Below are positions 6,617 through 13,753 of a stretch of DNA of 17,007 nucleotides, piece after piece. The translations under genes were made by a program, and so were the position numbers. The stretch lies in contig CATKHE010000181.1 in the NCBI GenBank assembly GCA_949747935.1, positions 1-17,007 of the forward strand. Direction: 5' to 3'. This DNA comes from an uncultured Eubacteriales bacterium (lineage in GTDB: Bacteria; Bacillota_A; Clostridia; Oscillospirales; Oscillospiraceae). The notes below the pieces were generated by a model. The model made no database searches and had not been told where the DNA came from. It was given only the letters and a program-made list of their open reading frames with translations. The stretch's first letter is position 1; every line of letters begins with the position of its first letter.

Positions 6617-8817
6617 AAAGCATGGCTTTGCCGCGGTCTTTAAAAGTCAGCATAGCGGCGACCATTTGTTTAACGGTTCTCGTGTTTTCCTTCTTGGGAA
6701 TATCCATTCACAAAATGAGTGAAGATGCGATTGAGGATATCGGCGGCGCTTATATGGCCGGAATGAATGAACAGGTATCGCTGCACTTTGAGACGATCAT
6801 TGAGCTCCGGTTAACAATGGCAGAATCAATCGCACACATCGCGGCAGAGGAGGGGCGCTCCGATTACGGCTCGAAGGAAGAGATCGAATACGGCGCGCGG
6901 GCAAGGCACTTTTTGTGTGCCGCCCTATACTCCCCCGACGGCGATATTGAAATGATTTTTGGCGATCCCGTGGAACTCAACCACCCGGAGCCCTTTTTGG
7001 AGAGCATGAGAGACGGGGAGCGCAAAGCGGCGTCCGCTGTCGACGGCAGTGAGAACGGTGTGATCCTGTTCGGCGTTCCCTGCGCATATCCCATGTCTGA
7101 CGGCAGGACCAGCCTTGCCATGGTGGTGGGGCTCTCCACCAAGTATATGGGCGAGGTCCTTTTCCTGGACAAGGACAGCTCTCTGATGTATTCTTTCGTC
7201 ATCCGAAAGGACGGCAGTTACGTCGTCGGAAACGAGGGCGAGGTCCACAATAATTATTTTGACCGGATTTCCAGCATCTTTGACAGTCAGCGCGGGGAGG
7301 CGGCCGCCTATATTGAACAACTCTCGGCGGCCATGAACGCGGATGAGGATTGCTCTGTTATTCTGAAAAACGGCGAATCACGCCGCCATCTGTACTGTAC
7401 CAGCCTCCCCTACTGCGATTGGTATCTGGTGACGGTGCTTCCCTTTGACGGACTGGACCACACAATTGCGGGGATGAGCAGCCGCTGGCTTACCATCGTT
7501 TATGCCGCTTCTTTTGCGGTAATTGCCATGCTCCTCTACATATTCTTCCAGTATTTGAAATTTTTTAAGATTCAGGTATCTGAACTGAAGCGCATGAACG
7601 AAGAAATGGACCTGGCGCGGAAAGACGCCGAACGGGCGCAGAAGGAGGCGGAATACGCCAACGCGGCAAAGCAGGAATTCCTCTCCAGCATGAGCCACGA
7701 CATCCGCACCCCCATGAACGCCATCATCGGTATGACCACGCTGGCCATGGATAATCCGGACAAACCGGAGCAGGTTCAGGATTACCTGGGCAAAATCGCG
7801 CTGTCCAGCAAGCACCTGCTGGGCTTGATCAACGACGTGCTGGATATATCCAAGATCGAGAGCGGCAAGATGACGCTGAATGTCGAGCCGGTATCGTTAA
7901 ACGCGGTGATGGACGGCATCGTCAACATCATACAGCCCCAGGTCAAGGCAAAAAATCAGCAGTTTAAAGTGACTGCCCACGACATTCTTTCGGAGGACGT
8001 GTGCTGTGACGGTGTGCGGCTGAATCAGGTGCTGATCAACCTGCTGGGGAACGCTGTCAAATTCACGCCGGAGAAGGGTTCCGTTCAGCTGACCGTGTAT
8101 CAGGAGGCGCTGCCGGAGGACGCTTCCCGGGTCCGTACCCATTTTCTGGTGAGCGACACAGGCATTGGCATGTCAAAAGAGTATCAGAAGGTGATTTTTG
8201 AATCCTTCAGCCGTGAGGACAACACCCGTGTGCGAAAAACCGAGGGCTCCGGACTGGGCATGGCGATTACCAAGTGTATTGTGGACGCGATGGGCGGAGC
8301 CATCTCCGTCCGCAGCGAGCAGGGTCAGGGCAGCGAGTTCCACGTTGCCATCGATTTGGAAAAAGCGCCGTCCTCCGCCACGAGCGCATCCGCCGGCGGG
8401 GAAGGCGCTCCCAATGAAGGAGCGGCGAATGTGGTGCTTCGGGGAAGACGTGTTCTCCTGGCGGAGGACAATGAGCTCAACTGGGAAGTGGCGCGGGAGC
8501 TGCTCTCCATCCTGGAGCTGGATCTGGATTGGGCCGAAAACGGACAGGTCTGCGTGGAAAAATTCAAGAATTCCTCCGTCGGGTATTATGACGCAATCAT
8601 TATGGATGTGCGAATGCCCCTTATGGATGGCTATGAGGCGACCATGGCCATCCGGGGGCTGGCGCGGGGGGACCAGGATATTCCCATCATCGCCATGACT
8701 GCCGACGCGTTTTCGGAGGATATCCAAAAGTGTTTGGAGTGCGGGATGAACGATCATTTGGCAAAGCCGATTGATATTCAGGCCGTCGCCCTCAAACTGA
8801 AAAAATATCTGAAATAA
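6613..8817 (+). CDS. Membrane Cache-type hybrid histidine kinase with receiver domain
   Basis: A 734-residue membrane sensor kinase. A first membrane segment (about 10-30) and a second (about 292-316) bracket an extracellular double-Cache-like domain (about 34-287), the usual fold for binding small molecules outside the cell. A charged coiled coil (MNEEMDLARKDAERAQKEAE) links to HisKA with His362 in SMSHDIRTPMNAIIGM. The ATPase domain follows (NLLGNAVKF near 476, DTGIGM near 515, GSGLGMAI near 546). The C-terminal receiver (about 612-730) has LLAEDNE, acceptor Asp665 in IIMDVRMP and Lys718 in AKPID. The start ATG overlaps the previous stop (ATGA), indicating translational coupling, so the two kinases are probably made together and may heterodimerise or share a phosphorelay. 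Like its partner it lacks an output domain. Confidence 0.93.
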   Translation: MKSMALPRSLKVSIAATICLTVLVFSFLGISIHKMSEDAIEDIGGAYMAGMNEQVSLHFETIIELRLTMAESIAHIAAEEGRSDYGSKEEIEYGARARHFLCAALYSPDGDIEMIFGDPVELNHPEPFLESMRDGERKAASAVDGSENGVILFGVPCAYPMSDGRTSLAMVVGLSTKYMGEVLFLDKDSSLMYSFVIRKDGSYVVGNEGEVHNNYFDRISSIFDSQRGEAAAYIEQLSAAMNADEDCSVILKNGESRRHLYCTSLPYCDWYLVTVLPFDGLDHTIAGMSSRWLTIVYAASFAVIAMLLYIFFQYLKFFKIQVSELKRMNEEMDLARKDAERAQKEAEYANAAKQEFLSSMSHDIRTPMNAIIGMTTLAMDNPDKPEQVQDYLGKIALSSKHLLGLINDVLDISKIESGKMTLNVEPVSLNAVMDGIVNIIQPQVKAKNQQFKVTAHDILSEDVCCDGVRLNQVLINLLGNAVKFTPEKGSVQLTVYQEALPEDASRVRTHFLVSDTGIGMSKEYQKVIFESFSREDNTRVRKTEGSGLGMAITKCIVDAMGGAISVRSEQGQGSEFHVAIDLEKAPSSATSASAGGEGAPNEGAANVVLRGRRVLLAEDNELNWEVARELLSILELDLDWAENGQVCVEKFKNSSVGYYDAIIMDVRMPLMDGYEATMAIRGLARGDQDIPIIAMTADAFSEDIQKCLECGMNDHLAKPIDIQAVALKLKKYLK

Positions 8818-8833
8818 TAGAGGAAAAAACGGG

Positions 8834-8879
8834 GCGCGGAGTGTCCCGGACGCATACCCTGCGGGGGCGTCCGCCGCGC
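8834..8879 (+). other. Bulged GC-rich hairpin between kinase and chemoreceptor genes
   Basis: GCGCGG (8834-8839) pairs with CCGCGC (8874-8879), and directly inside, CGGACGC (8847-8853) pairs with GCGTCCG (8867-8873). The result is a 13-bp stem with a 7-base one-sided bulge and a 13-base loop. No T-run follows, so it is not a standard terminator. It may set different transcript levels for the kinases and the chemoreceptor by RNA processing or stability. Confidence 0.55.
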
Positions 8880-8926
8880 TGTCTGCCAACAAGAAAATTA
8901 ATTATCCAAAAAAGGAGCGAAGGAAC

Positions 8927-10966
8927 GTGACGGGAAAGAAAGCGGACTCCCGTGCCATCCGGGGGACAAAACGGAGCCTGAACAGGCGGATATTGAGAAA
9001 TACTATGCTCAATATTGTGATTTTGGTGGTGGTATGCTGTATCATTATGGCCATCTCCTTACAGTCTCTGGCCAACAATATCCTGCTGGACAGCCTTCAG
9101 CCCATGGCGCGGCAGTCGGCTAAGACGGTGGAGGCCAATATCCATATGCTGGCTGACCGGATGATGACCATCGCCGGCGATCCCCGGATGAATCCAGTGG
9201 CCCTCTCCGGCGCGGATGAGACAGAAGCGCCCAGGACAGACGCCGCGGCGACCTCAAAAAACCGCAGAGCGGTTCTGGAGGAAGCGGCGGAGATCTATGA
9301 GCTTTACACCATTGCCCTGTACGACCTGAGCGGGCGGCTGGTGCTGGGAATCGACGGCGCGCCGGAAACTCTGGACAGCGGCTTCCTTGCCCTCTTGAAG
9401 GAGACGGACAACCTGACCACCGATTCTTCCACCATCTTCCAGGGCAAGCTGGGCATTACCATGGGAATGCCGGTCAAGGAGAACGGCGAAACCGCTCTTT
9501 ATGTTATGGGCGTATATAAATATGACTTGCTCAACGATGTGATCAGCAGCATCAACCTGGGCAGAAGCGGCATGGCCTATATGGTCAACCAGGAGGGCGT
9601 GGTGACCGGCCACCCGGATCAGTCGCTGGTTCTGGAACGGAGCTCGCTGGCTCAGCTCAGCGGCGGCAATGGGGCCGCCGCCGAACGGATCACCACCGGA
9701 GAGACGGGCGCGGCCGAGCTTCCAGTCGGCGGGCAGAAAATGCTGGTGGCCTTCTCCCCCATTCGGGGAACCCATTGGTCGCTGGTGATCCAGATCCCCA
9801 AGTCGGATTACAATCATTTTATCAACGGAGCCATGCTGATCTCCATTCTGGCTGCCCTGGCGGGACTTATGATCTCTGTGCTGTTCATCCTGCGCTTCGC
9901 CCGGTCCATCTCTCAGCCGGTAAAACGGGTGACAGACCGGATGGTAGCCCTTTCCAACGGCGATCTGCACACGGAGGTCCTCCACGTCAGCACCGGGGAT
10001 GAGCTGGAGGTTATGACCCAGACGCTGGACGCCACGCTGGAGAGCGTAAACCGGTATATATCCGACATCCAGCAGGTATTGACCCACGTCGCGGGAGGCG
10101 ATCTGCGTACCGGCCCCCAGGTGGAATACAAGGGCGATTTCACGTTGATCCGGGGCAGCCTGAACACAATTACCCAGTCCATGAACGACACCCTTCTGGG
10201 GTTCCGCTCCGCCGCGGACCGACTTACCGCTATGGCGGAGCAGCTGAGCGGGCAGTCCGCCCAACTGCATCAGGCCTCCCTGGAGCAGAACCAGTCCGCT
10301 GAATCGCTGGTCCATGAGGTGGGACATGTGAAGGGACAGCTGGCCGACGTTGCGGAGAGCAGCGGACAGACCCGCTTTCAAACAGAGGAGATCGCCCGGC
10401 GAATTCAGAGCGCCAATGAGCAGATGGCCGCCCTGTCCTCCGCCATGGACGACATCAGCGCCAACGCGCAGCAGATCACAAAAATTGCGAAGGACATCGA
10501 GGACATTGCGTTCCAGACCAATATTCTGTCCCTCAACGCCTCTGTAGAGGCGGCCCGGGCCGGAGCCGCCGGCAAAGGCTTTGCGGTTGTGGCCAATGAG
10601 GTAAAGCGCCTGGCCGCCAAAAGTGCCGAGGCCGCCCAGAGCGCTACCGAGATGGTGGACAACACCAAGGCGATCATCCAGACCGGCGTGGCGCTGACTG
10701 CGGATACCGCCGGCTCCCTCCTGGCAATTTCCGACGTCTCCGGGCAGATCAGTACAATATCAGACCAGCTTGCGGCGGCGGTACAGGGACAGGAGACCGC
10801 TCTGAGTGTAATGGAGGAGCGAATTGCCGCCATATCCGCCATTGCGGACCGCAATCTGCAAAACGCAGGTGAGACAGAGCTGTCCAGCGGCTCGCTGGCA
10901 AAAGAGGCTGAGGTGCTCCAGTCCCAGGTGCAAAAATTCATTTTGAAGGAGAAGTGCAGCAGATGA
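8927..10966 (+). CDS. Methyl-accepting chemotaxis protein with Cache sensor and HAMP
   Basis: A 679-residue chemoreceptor. It has a membrane segment at about 27-46, an extracellular Cache-type ligand domain (about 50-297), a second membrane segment (about 300-322), HAMP (about 322-375) with a second HAMP-like repeat after it (GGDLRTGPQVEYKGDF), and the long methyl-accepting coiled coil. The conserved hairpin tip that contacts CheA and CheW is IEDIAFQTNILSLNASVEAA, near 524-543, followed by GKGFAVVANEVKRLA. There is no C-terminal NWETF-type tether for CheR. The start is GTG 8927, with AAGGAG 9 bases upstream; an internal ATG at 9005 is less likely because it lies at the start of the first membrane segment. 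No che or flagellar genes are in the window, so it must use a chemotaxis array encoded elsewhere or act on another pathway. Confidence 0.92.
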   Translation: MTGKKADSRAIRGTKRSLNRRILRNTMLNIVILVVVCCIIMAISLQSLANNILLDSLQPMARQSAKTVEANIHMLADRMMTIAGDPRMNPVALSGADETEAPRTDAAATSKNRRAVLEEAAEIYELYTIALYDLSGRLVLGIDGAPETLDSGFLALLKETDNLTTDSSTIFQGKLGITMGMPVKENGETALYVMGVYKYDLLNDVISSINLGRSGMAYMVNQEGVVTGHPDQSLVLERSSLAQLSGGNGAAAERITTGETGAAELPVGGQKMLVAFSPIRGTHWSLVIQIPKSDYNHFINGAMLISILAALAGLMISVLFILRFARSISQPVKRVTDRMVALSNGDLHTEVLHVSTGDELEVMTQTLDATLESVNRYISDIQQVLTHVAGGDLRTGPQVEYKGDFTLIRGSLNTITQSMNDTLLGFRSAADRLTAMAEQLSGQSAQLHQASLEQNQSAESLVHEVGHVKGQLADVAESSGQTRFQTEEIARRIQSANEQMAALSSAMDDISANAQQITKIAKDIEDIAFQTNILSLNASVEAARAGAAGKGFAVVANEVKRLAAKSAEAAQSATEMVDNTKAIIQTGVALTADTAGSLLAISDVSGQISTISDQLAAAVQGQETALSVMEERIAAISAIADRNLQNAGETELSSGSLAKEAEVLQSQVQKFILKEKCSR

Positions 10967-11406
10967 GACGAATTTCTGCCATACTTTTAAGCCTGCTGCT
11001 GACAGTGTCGCTGCTGACGGCCTGCGGAGATCATGCGGAACTTCAGGACGGGTATTATACCGCCCAGGCTTCTGAATTCAGCCACGGCTGGAAGGAATAC
11101 ATCACCGTTCTGGTAAAAGGCGGGGACATTGTCTCGGTAGAATATAACGCAGAGAATGCCAGCGGCTTTATCAAAAGCTGGGATAACACATATATGCAGA
11201 CTATGCTTCACACCAACGGAACCTACCCCAACGAGTATACCCGCTATTATGCAAACCAGCTCTTGGAGGGACAGGGACAGGGCAGCATCGACGCAATTGC
11301 GGGGGCCTCGTCCTCTCATGCCTCCTTTCAGATTCTGGCCCAGGCCGTATTGGAGCAGGCCCGGAAAGGGGACTCCAGCATTGTGGTTGTAAACACAGCC
11401 CACTAA
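10963..11406 (+). CDS. FMN-binding domain lipoprotein
   Basis: A 147-residue lipoprotein. The signal peptide RRISAILLSLLLTVSLLTAC ends in a lipobox with lipidated Cys21, so it is anchored on the outer face of the membrane. The rest is one FMN-binding domain related to RnfG/NqrC and PplA-type proteins (YYTAQASEFSHGWKEYITV, then SGFIKSWD and NEYTRYY). The flavin attachment motif reads DAIAGASSS at residues 110-118. The family pattern is Dxx[S/T]GA[T/S], with flavin attached by ApbE to the last residue, here Ser116; Ala113 replaces the usual Ser/Thr. ATG 10963 overlaps the chemoreceptor stop (ATGA) and gives a proper signal peptide; the GTG at 10954 lies too close to the AAGGAG. It is the last gene of the signalling operon. 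It probably carries electrons or presents flavin at the surface. No ApbE gene is in view. Confidence 0.85.
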   Translation: MRRISAILLSLLLTVSLLTACGDHAELQDGYYTAQASEFSHGWKEYITVLVKGGDIVSVEYNAENASGFIKSWDNTYMQTMLHTNGTYPNEYTRYYANQLLEGQGQGSIDAIAGASSSHASFQILAQAVLEQARKGDSSIVVVNTAH

Positions 11407-11434
11407 CGGCAGCAGGGCATCTCTCAAACGGGAG

Positions 11435-11456
11435 CTGACGCCTGACACGGCGTCAG
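11435..11456 (+). terminator. Hairpin after the FMN lipoprotein gene
   Basis: CTGACGCC (11435-11442) and GGCGTCAG (11449-11456) form a perfect 8-bp stem with a 6-base loop, 28 bases after the stop. There is no T-run, so it may protect the 3' end rather than terminate on its own. Confidence 0.45.
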
Positions 11457-11478
11457 TCCAGATAAGCGGACATGTAAC

Positions 11479-11512
11479 GTAAGCGCAGGCCATGACAATG
11501 GCCTGCGCTTAC
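11479..11512 (+). terminator. Perfect 15-bp hairpin, probable operon terminator
   Basis: GTAAGCGCAGGCCAT and ATGGCCTGCGCTTAC form a perfect 15-bp stem closed by a GACA loop. It is followed only by ATTTCT, a weak T-tract. Its position between two operons on the same strand supports termination. The stem is unusually long and perfect, so a repeat element is another option. Confidence 0.6.
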
Positions 11513-11592
11513 ATTTCTGCCGGAAACAGCATCATAAAGGCAGACCGTATTTGTAGGAAATAGAGAAAGGACTTGGGATGGGAAATTTCGGC

Positions 11593-11620
11593 TTGACAAG
11601 CGAGGAGCGCCGCATATAAT
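11593..11620 (+). promoter_or_regulatory. acpP: Promoter of the fatty-acid synthesis operon
   Basis: A consensus TTGACA (11593-11598) and a consensus TATAAT (11615-11620) are separated by 16 bases. It is the strongest promoter in the window and lies about 70 bases before the acpP start. The leader between them is occupied by the palindrome at 11626-11651. Confidence 0.85.
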
Positions 11621-11625
11621 AATGC

Positions 11626-11651
11626 TAAAGTATTTTAGTTAAAATACTTTA
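11626..11651. promoter_or_regulatory. Perfect 26-base palindrome, candidate lipid-responsive operator
   Basis: TAAAGTATTTTA and TAAAATACTTTA are perfect inverted 12-base arms around a GT centre. It starts 5 bases after the -10 box and so covers the transcription start. A dimeric repressor bound here would block RNA polymerase. In Firmicutes this operon is controlled by FapR or by MarR-type FabT. The sequence does not clearly match either consensus I know, so the binder is open. An RNA hairpin role is less likely because the stem is almost all A-U. Confidence 0.7.
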
Positions 11652-11690
11652 GATAAAATGCTTGAATTTTATGAAGGAAGGCTGACCGAT

Positions 11691-11927
11691 ATGGAAATCA
11701 CTTTTGAGAATGTACGGGATATCATCGTGGAAACCTTGAGCTGCGATTCGGCGGACGTCACCCCGGATACCAACCTGATTGAAGACCTGGAGGCTGACTC
11801 CTTGGAGATTGTGGAGCTGTCCATGGCGCTCCAGGAGAAGCTGGGCGCCGGGATCAAGGATGAGGATTTGGAAAAAATCCACACCGTTCAGGATATTTTG
11901 GACTATATTAAGAGCAAGCAGGCGTAA
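11691..11927 (+). CDS. acpP: Acyl carrier protein
   Basis: A 78-residue acidic carrier protein of normal length. Ser37 in DLEADSLEIVEL is the site for the 4'-phosphopantetheine arm that holds growing acyl chains during type II fatty-acid synthesis in the cytoplasm. The four-helix pattern ends in IHTVQDILDYIKSKQA, typical of ACP. ATG 11691 was chosen: AAGGAAGG lies 9 bases upstream and the protein then has the usual N-terminus MEITFENVRDIIVE. An in-frame ATG at 11658 would add 11 residues without a ribosome site. It is the first gene of the operon, just behind the palindromic operator, and is followed 16 bases later by accB. Confidence 0.95.
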   Translation: MEITFENVRDIIVETLSCDSADVTPDTNLIEDLEADSLEIVELSMALQEKLGAGIKDEDLEKIHTVQDILDYIKSKQA

Positions 11928-11943
11928 TGCCGGGAGGCCGCTC

Positions 11944-12357
11944 ATGGACTTGCTGGAATTATATGGACTGATGGACCGCTTTGAGGCCTCGGGTCTGACC
12001 GCGCTGGAGTGGGAGAAGGACGGGGAGCGGGTGGCTCTGCGCCGGGAGGGGGCCGCAGCCCCAGTTCAGGCCGCTCCGGTTCCCCTGCCCGCCGCCCCCG
12101 CAGAACCGGAGCGGCAGGGTGAGGTGGTCGCCGCCCCGCTGGTTGGGGTGTTCTATGCCGCTCCAGCCCCGGAGGAGCCCCCTTATGTCACCCGGGGGGC
12201 CCAGGTAAAGAAGGGGAATCCCCTGTGTCTCATTGAGGCTATGAAGATGATGAGCGAGGTCCCCGCCCCCGCCAACTGCGTGGTGGAGGAAATTCTGGTC
12301 CGGGACGGCGAGGCTGTGGGGATGGGCACCCCCCTGTTCCGCATTCGGAGGGTATAG
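11944..12357 (+). CDS. accB: Biotin carboxyl carrier protein of acetyl-CoA carboxylase
   Basis: A 137-residue subunit carrying the biotin that shuttles carboxyl groups from AccC to the AccA/AccD transferase. A short N-terminal helical part (DLLELYGLMDRFEASGLTALEW) is joined by a proline/alanine-rich linker (about 37-62) to the biotinyl domain (about 63-137). Lys101 in EAMKMMSEV is the biotin site; the family pattern is AMKLMNE, so the two changes are conservative. The domain appears compact. ATG 11944 has GGGAGG 6 bases upstream. accC follows after 4 bases. The linker and length match AccB rather than a pyruvate or oxaloacetate carboxylase carrier, and the neighbours confirm it. Confidence 0.94.
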   Translation: MDLLELYGLMDRFEASGLTALEWEKDGERVALRREGAAAPVQAAPVPLPAAPAEPERQGEVVAAPLVGVFYAAPAPEEPPYVTRGAQVKKGNPLCLIEAMKMMSEVPAPANCVVEEILVRDGEAVGMGTPLFRIRRV

Positions 12358-12361
12358 CGTC

Positions 12362-13753
12362 ATGCTGAAGCGTGTGTTGATTGCCAACCGGGGGGAGATT
12401 GCCCTGCGGATTATCCGGGCCTGCCGGGAGCTGGACGTTGAGACGGTGGCAGTATATTCCCAGGCCGACGAGAGTTCTCTGGCCGCTCAGCTGGCCACCC
12501 GCTCCCTGTGTATCGGTCCGGCCCGGGCAGCGGACAGCTACTTAAATCAAGATGCCATCCTCTCCGCGGCCCTGGCCACCGGCTGCGACGGCATCCACCC
12601 CGGCTACGGCTTTCTGTCAGAAAATCCTGATTTTGCCGACCGGTGCCTCCAGGAGGGACTGCGCTATATCGGCCCCCCGGGCGAGGTCATCCGCAAACTG
12701 GGCAGCAAATCCGCCGCCCGGACATTGGCCCGGAACGCCGGGGTGCCTGTTGTCCCAGGCTCCGAGGGGGCGGTGAAAACCCCCCGTCAGGCCAAGGCCC
12801 TGGCCGAACAGGTGGGGTACCCCATCCTTCTGAAGGCCTCCGCCGGAGGGGGAGGCCGGGGGATGCGCCAGGCCGGCGGCCCCCAGGATATCGACAAGGC
12901 CTTTCAGGAGGCCCGGAGCGAGGCGGCGGCCTGCTTCGGCGACGGGGAGCTCTATCTGGAGAAGCTGGTGGTCAATCCCCGGCACATTGAGTTCCAGATT
13001 ATGGCGGACCAGCAGGGCCATGTGGTCCATCTGGGGGAGCGGGACTGCTCCATCCAGCGCCGCCGGCAAAAGCTGGTGGAGGAGTCCCCCTCCAGAGCCC
13101 TCACGCCGCAGCTGCGGGAGGAGATGGGCAGGGCCGCCGTGGCCGCCGCAAGGGCGGCGGGCTATGTGGGAGCGGGGACGGTGGAATTTGTCCTGTCCCC
13201 CGAAGGACAGTTCTACTTTATTGAGATGAATACCCGTATCCAGGTGGAACACCCGGTTACTGAGCTGGTCACCGGTATTGATTTGGTGAAGGAACAGCTC
13301 CGGGTGGCCTCCGGCCTGCCCCTGTCCTTTGCTCAGGAGGATGTTCAGATAATTGGCCATGCCATTGAGTGCCGGATTAACGCCGAGGACCCGGAGCGGG
13401 GCTTCATGCCCTGCCCGGGAACGACCACCTTTCTTCACCTGCCCGGCGGACCGGGGGTGCGGGTGGACACCGCCCTGTACACCGGCTATGAGGTGCCCCC
13501 CTACTACGACTCCCTGGCGGCCAAGGTGCTGGCCCACGGCTCCACCCGGCTGGAGGCCATCCGCCGGATGCGCCGGGCGCTGGAGGAGCTGATTATTGAA
13601 GGCTACTCCACCAACGCCCCCCTGGCCCATTTAATTATGCACGACCCCGAGTTCGTCCGGGGCCGCTACGATACCAGCTTTCTGGACAAAAACCTGGGCC
13701 GGCTGCTGGAGCTGGCCCGGACCTGTGACCGCCTGATGGAGGGAGAGACGTGA
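12362..13753 (+). CDS. accC: Biotin carboxylase subunit of acetyl-CoA carboxylase
   Basis: A 463-residue ATP-grasp enzyme that carboxylates the biotin on AccB with bicarbonate and ATP, the first half of malonyl-CoA synthesis. The N-terminal domain starts KRVLIANRGEIALRIIRACR, with HPGYGFLSEN near 80. The ATP-grasp domain holds the glycine loop KASAGGGGRGM near 160. The catalytic segment FIEMNTRIQVEHPVTE near 286-301 includes the conserved Arg and Glu. IECRINAEDP near 340 is also typical. The length is slightly above the E. coli enzyme (449) owing to a C-terminal tail. The ribosome site GGAGGG lies inside the end of accB. The stop overlaps the accD GTG start (GTGA). Confidence 0.96.
   Translation: MLKRVLIANRGEIALRIIRACRELDVETVAVYSQADESSLAAQLATRSLCIGPARAADSYLNQDAILSAALATGCDGIHPGYGFLSENPDFADRCLQEGLRYIGPPGEVIRKLGSKSAARTLARNAGVPVVPGSEGAVKTPRQAKALAEQVGYPILLKASAGGGGRGMRQAGGPQDIDKAFQEARSEAAACFGDGELYLEKLVVNPRHIEFQIMADQQGHVVHLGERDCSIQRRRQKLVEESPSRALTPQLREEMGRAAVAAARAAGYVGAGTVEFVLSPEGQFYFIEMNTRIQVEHPVTELVTGIDLVKEQLRVASGLPLSFAQEDVQIIGHAIECRINAEDPERGFMPCPGTTTFLHLPGGPGVRVDTALYTGYEVPPYYDSLAAKVLAHGSTRLEAIRRMRRALEELIIEGYSTNAPLAHLIMHDPEFVRGRYDTSFLDKNLGRLLELARTCDRLMEGET

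Noticed and set aside
9254..10381. Minus-strand frame of 375 codons opposite the chemoreceptor
   Set aside because: Long, but antisense to a complete chemoreceptor and without recognisable motifs.
11658..11690. Upstream ATG for acpP adding 11 residues
   Set aside because: No ribosome site, overlaps the leader, and gives a non-family N-terminus.
12617..13630. Minus-strand frame of 337 codons opposite accC
   Set aside because: Glycine/histidine/glutamine-rich shadow of a GC-rich coding gene; accC is certain on the other strand.
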